Part shown: one piece after another, positions 11,544-22,963 of the stretch
Layout of the letters: each line of letters starts with the position of its first letter
How positions within the stretch are numbered: position 1 is the first letter of the stretch
NCBI GenBank assembly: GCA_032358165.1
Contig: JAALGY010000057.1
Coordinates: forward strand, 1,116,001 to 1,180,000
Reading direction: 5' to 3'
DNA from: Diplosphaera chodatii
Taxonomy: Eukaryota; Chlorophyta; Trebouxiophyceae; Prasiolales; Stichococcaceae
Length of the DNA: 64,000 nucleotides
Made by a program: the position numbers and the translations under genes
The notes under the pieces: generated by a model
The model's database searches: none
What the model was told of the DNA's origin: nothing
Seen by the model: the letters and a program-made list of their open reading frames with translations, nothing else

Positions 11544-12008
11544 ATGGCAGCCCGCAGGGACGGGCAGCCACCAACGTGCCGTCAGGACGGTGTTCTATGC
11601 ATGGCCATACAGCACCAGAAGTGTTGGGTAAGCAATGCTAAAGAAAAGATGCTAGCCTGCCACTGCACCCGCTGGTCCTGCACTGGCAGGTCACTGCTGC
11701 TGCTGCTGCTGCTGCTGCTATGCTACTGCTGGCAGTTGCTCGGCTGCCGGCTGAAGGCAAGGGTCTCCGCCACCCTGCTGTCCCTGACACCAGTTTGTGG
11801 GCTCAGCCCATATGTGCTTGTTTCTCGAACGCCGCCTCCTCCGAGGAGGCATCCTCGCCCTTCAGTGTGCCCAGCGGCAGCTGCTCGTCCTACAGCACAG
11901 GCGACATGTTGCCCTGAGGACAGCGCCTACGGTGTGCTCGGCATCAGCCCAACACCTCCGAGAGAACTGTGCATCGCACCAGGCCTATGCGTGGATCTAG
12001 CACCATAG
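11544..12008 (+). CDS. Doubtful open frame with a J-domain-like start
   Basis: A 154-codon ATG frame containing a poly-leucine stretch encoded by the CTG run and, near the end, EDSAYGVLGISPTPPREL. This resembles the opening of a DnaJ J domain (Y-x-V-L-G-(I/V)). The rest of the J domain, including the HPD tripeptide, is absent before the frame stops, and the symporter gene begins at once on the other strand. It may be a gene fragment or coincidence. Confidence 0.2.
   Translation: MAARRDGQPPTCRQDGVLCMAIQHQKCWVSNAKEKMLACHCTRWSCTGRSLLLLLLLLLCYCWQLLGCRLKARVSATLLSLTPVCGLSPYVLVSRTPPPPRRHPRPSVCPAAAARPTAQATCCPEDSAYGVLGISPTPPRELCIAPGLCVDLAP
11694..11719. repeat. CTG trinucleotide repeat
   Basis: An uninterrupted run of about eight CTG units. 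On the plus frame it would encode leucines. Confidence 0.9.
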
Positions 12009-12046
12009 GTGTTGGTGTCAAGTGTCACATGTGCACATACAAAGTG

Positions 12047-14912
12047 TCAGACAGCATGATATGATAAGGGGTGCACCATCAACGGGTCGACAGGGTCCAG
12101 GGGGCGCTTGGCAATGGCGCGCGCGACGTGCTCCAGTGCAGCACCAACGAGGATGCCAAAGACTGACATGGCAAGCGCAATGCAGAACGGCGGCCAGTCG
12201 TACTCCACTGTCCACACTCGGCTCAACGTCTGCACAGCATTGGCACGGCAACATAACTCAAAACCTGAAGAGTGCGAAATGTGTCTCGCACCTAGATGCA
12301 GATATACCCAATACCTCGAGATGACTGCAGACATTGCCATCGGACTACACACCTGGCTGTAGGTCTCGGGGACTGGCGACCTGCGCACACAAGTGGTCAC
12401 AGTCAGACAGGGATCCCCTGCTGTCGCGGCCAACCCGTCTCACTTGCAGGACATCAATGCTGGCTCATGTTGCAGGGACGGTCAGGTGCATCATGCCTAT
12501 AGTAGCACCTGTTGTTGGCGATGGCACACCACCAGAACACCGATGACAGGCCGAAGGCGCAGCCGACCAGCATGGTGAACGAGGTCACGAGGCGGTATGC
12601 CAGGCGGTGCCGGATGAGGCCCGCCAGCACCGGCAGCGTCGAGGTCGTCGTCAGCAGGTTGGCAATCAGGAACAGCTGGATGATGTTGTAGCTCTGCGAC
12701 CCAGAAGAGGTGCTGTTGTTGTCATTTGTGTCCACAAGATGCACGCCAGCAGTATGCATCTGGCCTCCACCAGCCAGCGAGAGCGAGGTGTGGCGTGCTC
12801 AAGAGCACTGCTGTTGATGCCAAAAGCTGACAAGCGGCCTCCAGCAGCAGGACAATCAAGGACGTGTGCACCTTGAGGCTGACAATCATGGGCGGCACCG
12901 TCAGCGCCAGCACCAGCCCGCGCACCACCAGCAGGGGTGCATTCTTCAGATACACGCCGCTGATGTTGTCCACGATTGCGTTCTGCAGACTGTCGACTGC
13001 CGAGGTGGACATCGTGACCGCCAGGATGGACACGATGACGATGATGCCTGTGTGCCTGCGAATCAGCAAACAGATGACGATCTTATTGCTGGGCATTGCA
13101 AGGTTGACCTGGGCCGCTGATGACCAAAAAGGGCAGCCTTTCAATGTCAGAGTGAGCTAGCGGTTGATGACCCGCATGCAGATGCATTGGCTGGGCATCC
13201 CCCTAGAATAGGACGAAAGGCTTGCCTCCCGCCATTGACGGTGTCCAGCAGGCTGAACAGGATGGTGTTTCCAAAATCGTCGGGGCCAGACGGCACAAAC
13301 AGGCCGGACCATGTGGCCAGGATTCCGCCAAATCCCAGCAGGAACACGCAGATGGTGATGGCGACAAAGCCGATCGCGCCACCAATGCGCAGCTGCCTGC
13401 GTCAGCAGACAGGCTGGGTGGCCACCTGCGATGGTCCATTGCATGCACACTCCTGTCCTATTATGTGCAGTGCACCATAGGTGCATGCGCACAGCTGCAC
13501 ATTGATGCGTCTTGGCCACTGCACCTCTTGTCGACGGTTGCCCAGCAACGCTGCCACATGGCCTCCGAGAAGATGGTGGAGGACATCAGCGAGATGGGCA
13601 GCACGGCGATGGATGCGTAACCTGGACAGATGCGGCGCGGGAAGGTGCTCGAAGTGCACTGATCGGCGGTAGGCTGGCGAAAGCGACAAGCTGCTCAGAG
13701 TCGCGCTGGCCACCGCCGTTGCAAGTGTGTTGGTGCATTGACGAGAAGCATGGCTTGCCTGTGTATGTAGCCGCCAAGTAGCCAGGCATTGGCTTCGGCA
13801 GTGGCGCCTTAAAAGTGGCAGCCACCCAGATGACCAGGATGACGATGATGCTGATAGCACACCCGGCCTGCACCTGTTATGTGCAGCAGCATGCAGATGG
13901 TCCGTACTTGTCCACCTTGAAACACTTTTGCACCGACCCTGACTGGACCCTCAACAGCAGGGCAAGGTGGCAGGCACTTGCAGTTTGCTTCTGTGACGAA
14001 CCTGGTCTGTGATGATGGACACGTACAGGCCACCGTACGCTGTGTAGATCGCGCTCACGATGCCGATCACGACGACAATCGGCCAGCGCACGGTCCCAAT
14101 GACCAGCTCAAACAGGTCGCCAACCGCGGTGAACTCAGCTGTCAGTGCAACCCCCACTGCAGACAGATGGGACAGTTCCGCTCAGCAGGCTGGCAGCCAG
14201 GTGCACGTCCAGCTGAGACGGTGAGCGCAGGAAACGAATGAAGGATGTGAGGACGGTGCTCACTGTTGAAGAGCATGAGCAGCGACACGTAGATCTGCAC
14301 GACCGGACCGAAGCGGCGGCGCACGAAGTCGGTGAACGACAAGACATTGGGCACCAGGCTGTGCACATAGCCGCCAAGGAACGCTATCATCAGCACTGGG
14401 AACCCTGTTGCACACACCGGGCAAGGGTCTTGCCCCTGTGTGGCTGAAGGGATGCATCATGCAAGATGTGACACACAGGTCGGCAGCATGCAGATCAAGC
14501 CTGCTCTCTGATCTGTACGTCACCCACCTGATGAGAACGCATACACAGCCAATCCGAGTGTGCCAGCATAGTAGCCATAGCTGCCTGGGCTGAACAGCGT
14601 CCAGGAGCCCATGGCCGCAGCAAAGAATGACCAGCCAATGAAAAACCAACCCTACATTCGCAATGGAGGACATACCTCACAACTACTGTGCACGCTGACG
14701 CGGGTGCACATCCTGGCCATCACCTGACACGCTGACATGTCGACACAGTCGATGCTCACCACTGATCGCCGCGCTGTCAAGAAGAACTCGGTCGAGTCTG
14801 CCTTTGCATTTCGCCGCTGCCGCATGAACATCACGATGCAGGCGAATGCTCCAAAGATAGCAATCACCACGCTGCATACTGGATACGCGATGGCAGTGAG
14901 CTTGTCCACCAT
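12047..14912 (-). CDS. Sodium:solute symporter (SSS family) membrane transporter
   Basis: A multi-exon, highly hydrophobic protein. The first exon (ATG at 14912) gives MVDKLTAIAYPVCSVVIAIF, with DSTEFFLTARRSV further on. Next come GWSFFAAAMGSWTLFSPGSY and GYYAGTLGLAVYAFSS. The block GGYVHSLVPNVLSFTDFVRR, GPVVQIYVSLLMLFN and ALTAEFTAVGDLFELVIG follows. After that: VSAIYTAYGGLYVSIITDQ, YASIAVLPISLMSSTIFSEA, MWQRCWATVD, then AVTMSTSAVDSLQNAIVDNI. The F-T-x-F-V-R-R-R-F-G and W-Q-R-x-W-A segments and about a dozen membrane helices fit the SSS fold. The N-terminal half does not look like the DUR3 urea-transporter branch, so I do not assign a substrate. The C-terminal exon ends LSYHAV at TGA 12047-12049. 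An extra in-frame 5' exon (WKLCRDQPAA before the Met) is possible, so the start is provisional. Confidence 0.8.
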
Positions 14913-15727
14913 GGCTGCGGGCTGATCCCGGCAGAGCTTCCACTGCTACTGGGGCTGCCGACAAAGACAGCGGAGGCAGCGTCCGCGGCTGCTGACTGTA
15001 CGGCTGCTGGTACCTGCAACAACAGCAGCGAATGATCATTACGTGTACAGATATCCGCGGAATCTATAACATCTTCACAGTATCAAGGGGATCCTGTGCA
15101 GCAGCCATGTGTTACACTCATTCAGCCTGCACGTATATGTATTTGCACATGTGACAGGACACCATGCCATGTTGCCAACTGGACGATTGCTTCCCCGAAT
15201 GGCTTGGATTGCATACAAGTTCAATGCGATGTGGGTGCCCCTGATTCGAGTTGTGAAGCAAGCAGTGGCATGCAGGTGAAATGCATGATAGACATGGCAG
15301 TACTGCAAACCAAGTTGGGCCTCTCAACGGCATATGCACGCTGTACCATCCTTCAGTGATGCCAACAAGATATTCGTTTCCGTTGGGAGCATCATAAGCA
15401 CGACTTGGCGACGTTTGCCGGGGTTGCACCTGTCGAGTTCGGCTGTCGGCCGCCGTAGTATGAGCCGCACGAAGTGGGGCCGGTTGTCGACGGCAGCGCC
15501 TTGCAGCAGACCCCTAGGGTGCCTCGTCACAGCGAGTGGCACACGACGCACGGCAAGCCACCAATGGGAGCCCCGCTGGTGTGCGCTGTGTGCAATCCGA
15601 CAAATATCAATGTCAGGAAAGACCCCCTGGGGTGAATTGAAATGCTAGTGTTCTTCTCTTCTTCCACTTGACAGAGGGCAGCGGCATCGGACAGATGATG
15701 CAGAGCTGCACTGGGGCTCGAAGACGC
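14913..15727. other. Gap between symporter and uncharacterised membrane gene
   Basis: An ATG frame of 104 codons (15334-15648, +) and an overlapping minus-strand frame (15324-15551) are open, but neither shows a domain or splice context. Nothing firm is supported. Confidence 0.35.
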
Positions 15728-18700
15728 TCAGCTGATAGACTGCGACACATGAACCACGGAACGGATACGCAGTTTCACATTGCTGGATGTTTGTAACCAA
15801 TGGTGAAGGCTGTAGGGCATGAGCGCATGCAGTAGTGCGTATCCTGCTGCTGCCAACAACAGCATTGCAGCAACCAAGATATCCTGCCCCTTGCCCGCCT
15901 CACGTTTGACATTACCTCCTGCAAAACAGCAGACGGCAGCACTGACATAGCTGATGCATTGCTGATGTCACTCATTCGGCAGCTCATGCACTCGGAGCTT
16001 ACCTGCCGGCGGGGCTGGTAGCCGCATGGCTGCGCAGCATGCGCACCAGAATGCCGCCGCACCCGCCTACAGGCGCGTGCATCACAACAGGTGCCATGAC
16101 TGCTTCCCAGGAGGCAGCCTGATCACAAGTGACGGACTGCACCTGCTGACAGCCTGAACTGGACTGGTTGATGAAGCTCTCACCAACTGAAGATTTGGCC
16201 ACAGACCAAGCGCCCTGAAACGTCAACCTTCTGTTGAGGAGTGATTCGTCAAAGCAGCCCTGGCAATGCCCTAGCTACCACTGCTGGCATCATTGTCGGC
16301 GTGTGATGGTTTGCCACCAGCATATGCAACTGCGAAGTTCTCCCACACCAATGGCGACGTCGGAGTCCACTCAGCCTGCATGCAGCCGCAGTGAACCTAG
16401 GATCATGCAGCACCGGACATGAACTCTGTGGCAGCGGGAAGGCTGGCATGCGTTTCCACTCGGGCTCCCGCACCTGAAGTCGCAGGAGACAGGAGAGCAC
16501 GTATGCCTTCCAGGATGCTGCGTGGGCCAGCACAGCGGCGCAGAAGCTGCGCCACCGGCGCCGCAGCCGCCGCTGCAGCGTCAGCCTGTGCCGTGCCAGG
16601 CTGGCACACACCTGCAGAAAGGGTACTGTAACGGTTGCATAGGCCAGAAGCTCGCACATGGTCAGTTCGTCTTCCGCTGAGCAGTCTCCACGCAGATTGC
16701 AGCAGCACTTGCTAACCTCGACGAAAAATCTGAGGGTTGACTGCAGCCCCTTGGCCACCCTGACACCAGAGGTGCGCAGCACCTCCATCGGCAGCACAAC
16801 GGACCACCACGAGACCTGTGCATTTCAAGAAAACTGTCAAACTGAAAGTGCAAGGCGACCATGGACTTCATCAGGGGCCCTTGCCTGCAATTGAACATGA
16901 CTGAATGGTCCTGCAGACCTGTGCGGTTGCTTGCTTGCCAGTGGATGTCAGTTGCCATGTGACACGGGCAGCGCCAACTGCAGTGCTGCCGAACGACTTG
17001 ACGGACACCACCACCAGCCTGAGCGGCAGCAGTGCACCAGGCAGCACCGCCCCCAGCATCTGAACCAAAGCAGGTGTATGATGTCCGGAATATGTCAGCA
17101 CACTGAAGAGCGGATGAATGAAACTGTGCAGAACATGCCTGTTGCACCAAGCACCATTTCATGCATGTAGTATGCACTGCCAAATTTGGACAAAAGGCAC
17201 AGCTGCAGTTGAGGTCTGCCAGCATACTACTTCTGGTAGGACTGCAGCATAGAGTTGCAACAAGTCAAGCCTTCGAGTCACCTGCACAAGTGCTCGCAGC
17301 GGCGACAGCAGCAGCGCCAACAAGCTAAGCAGCTGGGAGCACAGCAGTGATCCTACCCTCCGCACTGCCACGAGTGGCGGGCCTATGCAGTCAAGGGAAC
17401 ATTGGCGCAATTCGGCATTGCATGTGGTTCCAGAATGTATATTCTACTGTCAACAGGGTTGACAGTAGAAGCATGACAGGATAGTAACATGGAGTGCTCA
17501 CCCATTACGTCAAAGGCGGGTTGCACGAGACCACGCAGATAGCGGAGCATGCCCAAGCCCCATTGCAGCAATTGCATGGCATACATCGAATTGCCTGTGC
17601 AACATGGTGACATACAATGAAAATCGTCATCATACATGTTGGCATCAAGCTGCTCTGACAATGCGCATGAAGTATACCGGGTCTCACCAAATATGTATGT
17701 AAGCAGAATGGAGAGACGGAACTTAACATGTGATTCCAGCCATGCCGCTACCGTCTGCAAATGCAATCCACTGAGAGCACTCCGCAGCACCTGCAGCATG
17801 TCAGCACACATCAACAGACATGCAGCAAGGCAAATGGTACTGCGTGCGCAATCCCGACCTTGAGCAATAACAGGGCAAGCCAGCTTGCCTGGTCCAGGTA
17901 GGGTGTGTGCTTGTACAGATCGTAGAAACCAGTTGCAAGCGAAAACACGCTGATGAGGACGAACAAAACCCATGTGACTGTGCGAATCCATGGCCTGTAG
18001 AAGATCCCGAATTGCGGCAGGAACACAGCCCAGGTCTGCAAGCATAGGAGTGGGGCCTCTTTCAGAGTTCACAACCACCTTGTGCTGGCCCACCTACAGT
18101 GATTTGAACATGTGAATCGACAACTGGCGCACACCTGCAAGCCTGTTTCATACAGACGCAGCAGCCGCTCATCACCCTCAATCATGGGCCGTAGCATATT
18201 GGCCACATTGTCATCAGTGAAGGTGCAGCAGATGCTGCGGTAGGCATACCGCTGACTCTGCACCTGCACACACACTAACATCACGCCTTGCCGCTGCATT
18301 TGGCACGCAGAAGCCAAGCCAGCCTGCAACCTCGCTCAGGGTTGCTTTGCAGCTACACCATTGCGTGCAAGTGGAAAGGTGCTGAACGAGCAGGCCAGGG
18401 GGGTCGTGTGAGCCCTTGCATGCACTGAAAAGGTTTCTGTGTGCTTGCATGTTTGAGGGCCAGTGCAGGGGCACACCGTCCAGTGCGCTGGCACTGGCCA
18501 GGACCCGGTGCTGAGTCTGCGCTTTTTGGCGGGCTCCGCAGGCGGCGGGTAGCAGACCCTGCTGGGTGATGCCGCCAGGTCGCCATGTTGCCGGCTGAGG
18601 TGATCCTGTCTGCTGCCTCGCTTCCTCGGCCCAGTCTCTGCAGATATCATGATCGTCGGTTCCCTGATCACTGTGCGCAGACAAGCCCACATCACCGTCG

Positions 18701-19905
18701 TGGCGCACGCACCAGCAAACAGCCGTGCTTACCTTCTGGCCAGACGGACTCTGGCAGTGGCGTCGCTGGGATATCAGTCGGTGCGCTGCTTTGCTGGTGG
18801 CTGTGCTGCTGGGGAGGGCCACCTGCCTGCGGAGGGGATGTTTCGGTGCCGCTCTGCTGCTGTAGTTCTGACTGCTTTGTGCCGAAGGAGGGCAAGCTGG
18901 CCGTGCCCGCAGATGCCTTGTCGCACAGCTGGCTGGATGCAGCAGCAGAGTGTGACCTTGCGCCGGGCTGTAACAGCTCAGGAGTGGCACTGCCCTTGAC
19001 GTCTGCACTTGCTGCGTGACTCTGCTGTGCTGCAGGCAGCGGTGTCTGCAGGGGTGCCGTGGCAGCATGCAGCACTGGCATCGTCTCATAGAAGTCGTAT
19101 GCATCCTTGGCCTGGGCGTCACATGAAGACCGCTTGCTTCATGCAATGCTTGACTCCATTCGGAGGCAAACGCAAAGGTATCATGCTCTACTGCAGTGCT
19201 TCTTAGTCCTTACCGAGCGGAAGATGCGCTTGACAACTGCGTGCGCCTCGAGCACCAGGCGGCCATCATGCACAAGTGGCCGACTCCAGTCGATACCCAC
19301 GACCGAGGTCCAGCTGATCTGTGAGCAGTGCGTTATATGTTACAGAGCTGACACCTGGCGCCGTCCGCTCTGCATGTTAGTGCGATCCTCAAAAGGATCG
19401 CACTCATCCATGTCTCCTTGTACTCACCTCGAAGGCAACTATGAGGTGCTGCTGGGCATTCCACTTCTCATTGCCACTGGCATTGAAAGGGCTGCCGGTG
19501 CGCATCCGTTTCTGCAGGTCCCGTCCCACGTCGCGCAGGACGCCACGACTCTGCAGAAGTCAGGTGGCTTGAGTCTGAACTCGTGGCTCACTGCAGAGGT
19601 CTGTATCCACATGCAGCCGCATCTAATTGCAGTACCTCATTCGCCCGGGTGGTCGACCTGTCAACCAGGAACACAAGCTGGCCAGAGTCCGGCAGCGATA
19701 GCAGCGTGATCGGTTTGCTAGGCTTCTTGCGGGCGCGCCACATCCTGCATGACACCGCAGCGCACTCCGACATTACGCCAGCCGGTTGCGTGTCTCAAAT
19801 TGGAGGGTAAGCACGATACTTTACGTCAATATTCTGGTGCAGAGCGGCGTACCCTACAGTGAAGCTGGTCAGGTCGGCAGCGAGCACGGGGTGCTGACAT
19901 GACAT
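15728..19905 (-). CDS. Large uncharacterised multi-pass membrane protein
   Basis: The 5' exons join cleanly. ATG 19905 opens MSCQHPVLAADLTSFTVG, then MWRARKKPSKPITLLSLPD, SGQLVFLVDRSTTRANE and RGVLRDVGRDLQKRMRTGSP. These continue into ASGNEKWNAQQHLIVAFE, WSRPLVHDGRLVLEAHAVVK and AKDAYDFYETMP. A low-complexity Gln/Ser/Pro/Ala linker follows. Later exons include NVANMLRPMIEGDERLLRLY, then hydrophobic segments such as TVTWVLFVLISVFSLATGFY, and QVLRSALSGLHLQTVAAWLE. The last exon carries KGQDILVAAMLLLAAAGYAL, a probable final membrane helix, and ends at TGA 15728-15730. The middle exon chain is less certain than the ends. I do not recognise the family. The regular reading frames, splice signals and non-repetitive N-terminal half argue for a real, conserved gene. 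It is divergent from the sugar transporter, 353 bp away. Confidence 0.6.
17442..17470. repeat. Perfect 13-bp inverted repeat (hairpin), 3-nt loop
   Basis: TTCTACTGTCAAC at 17442-17454 and its exact complement at 17458-17470 flank AGG. It lies in a probable intron of the uncharacterised membrane gene. Confidence 0.95.
19379..19404. repeat. Perfect 11-bp inverted repeat (hairpin), 4-nt loop
   Basis: AGTGCGATCCT at 19379-19389 and its exact complement at 19394-19404 flank CAAA. It sits in the intron between the exons ending VAFE and starting ISWTS of the same membrane gene. Confidence 0.95.
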
Positions 19906-20258
19906 CCCTCACTCCGAGGTTGGTAAGAAGCTTGATGGCTTGGTAAGCTGCCATGCATTCAGTCAGCATAGCGAGCACACAACAGCTCCTGCTGCCACTG
20001 TAAGCCCTGTGAGTGGCATCTGGACACAACGGACAGGTTTATTCATGTTTGGTGGTTTGCCAAGTACAAGTTGCCGTACCAGAGGGGCAGATGTATCCAA
20101 TTTAGCTTGCCCTACCGATGCTGCGATGCAGCACTCTTACTCACCCGTGATGCGCCTGCCTCGTGACACAGACACTCCTTAGGAGCATCCCCTTTTAACT
20201 GACTGCAGGACTGCGGTGAGCTCAGGTGACCTGGGCAGCCGCGTACAGAGGCGGCAAA
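19906..20258. promoter_or_regulatory. Divergent intergenic region (putative shared promoter)
   Basis: 353 bp separate the start codons of the minus-strand membrane gene and the plus-strand sugar transporter. No clear TATA box was seen. The promoter role is inferred from position only. Confidence 0.4.
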
Positions 20259-22963
20259 ATGCAGCGGGTTGGCAACCCTGCACAGACGCTTGCCCAGCTG
20301 CCGCTGTCGTCCTTGTCGCATCTCGGCGCAAGACGACAGCGACCGCTCCCGATCACGCCAACAGCCTCGCAACTGCATGCCGAACGCGTCTCGAGGTGAG
20401 TCAGCTCCTGCACAGCACCGAAACAGCAGACCTAAGGCCGAACTAACAGATGCTTTTGCGGCTTGTATGCTGCCTGGCAGTACGTGCGTCTCATTTATGC
20501 GGCAGCAGGAACACCCCTGCCTCCAGAAGCCCTGCATCCGGCCTGGAGATAAGGTGTCTTCAGCAAGCTGATCTGCGAGGTGCAGTCGGCGCCTAATACC
20601 GTCAACCTTGTGGCGTCGTGCATTGTAGGCATCACGGAGCAGCTCTGCCAGATCAGTGCCCGCAGCCGGGCCGCATGCGGGCACCGCAGCCGCGGCGGCG
20701 GGAAACTCTGGGTGCGCCGCTGAAGGCAGCAACCACCAGCTTCGACTATAGCTTCCAGGAGCCGCCCGTGTCGCTGCAGCCGGTGTTCACGGCGGCGCTG
20801 GTAGCCAGCCTGGGGGCCTTCTGCTTCGGCTTCCACCTGGCAGTGCTAAATGGGCCGCTTGCAGCAATTGCAGCGGAGCTGGGCTTTGCCGGGCAGCCTG
20901 TGCTGGAAGGCATGGTGCGTCGACCAGTCAGACAGTCACTTCTGTTCTCAACCTGATCTGTTCTATCTGCATGTTGATGACTGCACAACCTGGGTGGCGC
21001 CACCTCTGACAAATGTGTAACAGCATGGATCAGGCTGAAGGTGTTCCATTTGGCAGGTCGTCAGCACATGCCTGGCGGGCGCTGCTTTCGGCAGCCTGAC
21101 TGGCGCCAAGCTGGCGCAGACGTTTGGCCGCAAGGGCACGCTGCTGCTGGACGTCGTCCCACTGTTTTTGGGCGCTTTCCTGTGCGCGACGGCGAACTCG
21201 CTGGAGTGGATCATCGCGGGGCGGGTCGTGATCGGCATTGGCATCGGCCTGGCCTCCGGCCTTGTGCCCCTGTTCATCTCTGAGGTGCGTGCCGGTGCCA
21301 GGGCATTCAGTGCAGCCAGGATGTGCTTGTCAACTCCAGGCGGCGTCTGCAAGGTTGTGTGAATGCACTCACTCGGATGCATGCCACATCGCTGCAGATT
21401 GCGCCCCCAGAGGTGCGCGGCATGCTGGGCAGCCTGAACCAGCTGACCATCTGCATCGGCATCCTGGGCGCGCTGGTGGTCAACGTGGTGCTGCCGCCCG
21501 AGGCCTGGCGCATCATGTTCTGGCTGGCGACAATCCCCGCTGCGCTCCTTGCTTTTGGTGGGCAGAAGCTGTCTGTCACTTCTGCGCTCATGTGCGCTCT
21601 GACGATGCTGCCATAGGACGCCCTATTCTGCACATAAAGCCGTTGACTGCCCTGCCTTGCGTGCAGGTTTGCTGTTTGTGCCGGAAAGCCCGCGGTGGCT
21701 GTTTGCCAATGATCGGAACATGGAGGCGCAGAACGCGGCAGTCCGGCTGTGGGGCCCAGCCGGACCAGCGCTGCTCAGCGAAGGTGGGTTCTGAGTGTGC
21801 CTGCACCACATCGGCCGTGCCAACCTCTCTGCCGCTGCTCACAACTTGCTCTATTTGGGAGCTGATGCGGGGTCGTGACTCCCCTGCAGGGCGAGCGAGT
21901 TCCCCAGGCAGAGCGGCCGCGCCAAAGCAGCCGAGCGTGTGGACAATTCTGACCACCAAGTCGGTGGTCATCAGCTGCCTCATCTTCGCCTTCCAGCAGT
22001 TTGCGGGCATCAACGCCATCATCTACTTTTCGTCCTCTGTTTTTGCCCAGGTGCGGAGGCCTTGCTGCAGCAAGTTGACCTCCCCGTACAGGGATCTCGA
22101 CCCCGTCAGCAAGCCGATTGTCTGCCATTTGGTCAGACACCAGCGTGTGCACATGAGCAGCGTCTTCCGACGACCCCACGTCGGCCTCTCTGCAGGCGGG
22201 CATCGAGTCGCAGGCGCTGGCCAGCGCGGGCGTGGGCGCCATCAATGTGTTGGGGACGCTGGTGGCGGGGGCGCTGGTGGACCGCGCCGGCCGGAAGCAG
22301 CTCCTCATCGTCAGCTTCCTGGGTCAGGCGGCCGCCATGCTGTGCATGTCCGCCGGCCTCGCGCTGCCCCAGCTCGCGGTGCGCCCAGCACCCCGGCTCC
22401 GCTTTCTGTTGGTGCAGCTTGTTGTTGGCGGTGGTGCAACGATGGCATCGATACAGTGCAACGTTCACACTGCATGGCTCGCAGTGCAAGGGATGGTGCA
22501 CTGCCTGTCTGCAGGCGCTTAGTGGCAACATCGCCCTGATTGGCACGCTGTCGTATGTGCTGGCCTTTGCCATTGGCGTGGGGCCAGTGCCTGGTATCCT
22601 GGTCAGCGAGATCAACGCCGCAGCCATTCGTGGTAAGTGTGCTTTCTGTTGTCATATGACGCTTCGGTTGCTGTTGCCTATCTGACTGGTGTCCGGACAT
22701 GTGCGTGCAGTCCTACTTCCAGTATTGAGTCGTGTGCCTGGTGTCCTGCAGGTTCTGCGGTGGCTTTTGCGATGGTGACACATTGGGTGTGCAACTTTGG
22801 CATCGGGCAGCTGTTCCTGCCAGCCGTTGCCCGGTATGGTGTGTCCACGGTGTACCTCGGTTTTGCGGCGGTGTGCGTGACGGCATCGCTGTTCGTGGCT
22901 GCCTTCGTGCTGGAGACCAAGGGGCGCACCCTTGAGCAGATTGAGGCCGCAATGTCAGCATGA
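20259..22963 (+). CDS. pGlcT: Plastidic glucose transporter-like MFS sugar porter
   Basis: Exon 1 (20259-20395) and the start of exon 2 (20629-20914) make a Ser/Arg/Pro-rich plastid transit peptide. The transporter begins at SLQPVFTAALVASLGAFCFG. The next exon starts at 21057. Sugar-porter signatures follow in order: GRKGTLLLDVVPLFLGAF, GRVVIGIGIGLASGLVPLF, PPEVRGMLGSLNQLTICIGI, VPESPRWLF, FAFQQFAGINAIIYFSSSVF, then GALVDRAGRKQLLI. Then GVGPVPGILVSEI and the C-terminal ETKGRTLEQIEAAMSA. The order and leader match the plant inner-envelope glucose exporter pGlcT/GLT1, which exports starch-derived glucose to the cytosol. The stop is TGA 22961-22963. The family is sure; the plastid location rests on the leader and the best-matching subfamily. 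Confidence 0.88.

Larger units (their letters stand above)
10959..12046. other. Gap between CCT1 and the solute symporter
   Basis: Holds the CCT1 upstream region. A TATA-like run (TATATATATAAAC) lies near 11424-11436, and an 11-bp unit occurs twice in tandem (ATGTGTGGTCG, 11371-11392). A CTG run and one doubtful plus-strand frame are listed separately. Confidence 0.5.

Noticed and set aside
12047..14912. Naming the symporter DUR3
   Set aside because: The N-terminal half does not match DUR3 features that I can recall; only the SSS family is supported.
18214..19146. Long minus-strand open frame of 310 codons
   Set aside because: It runs across exon-intron borders of the membrane gene in a different frame and has no family features.
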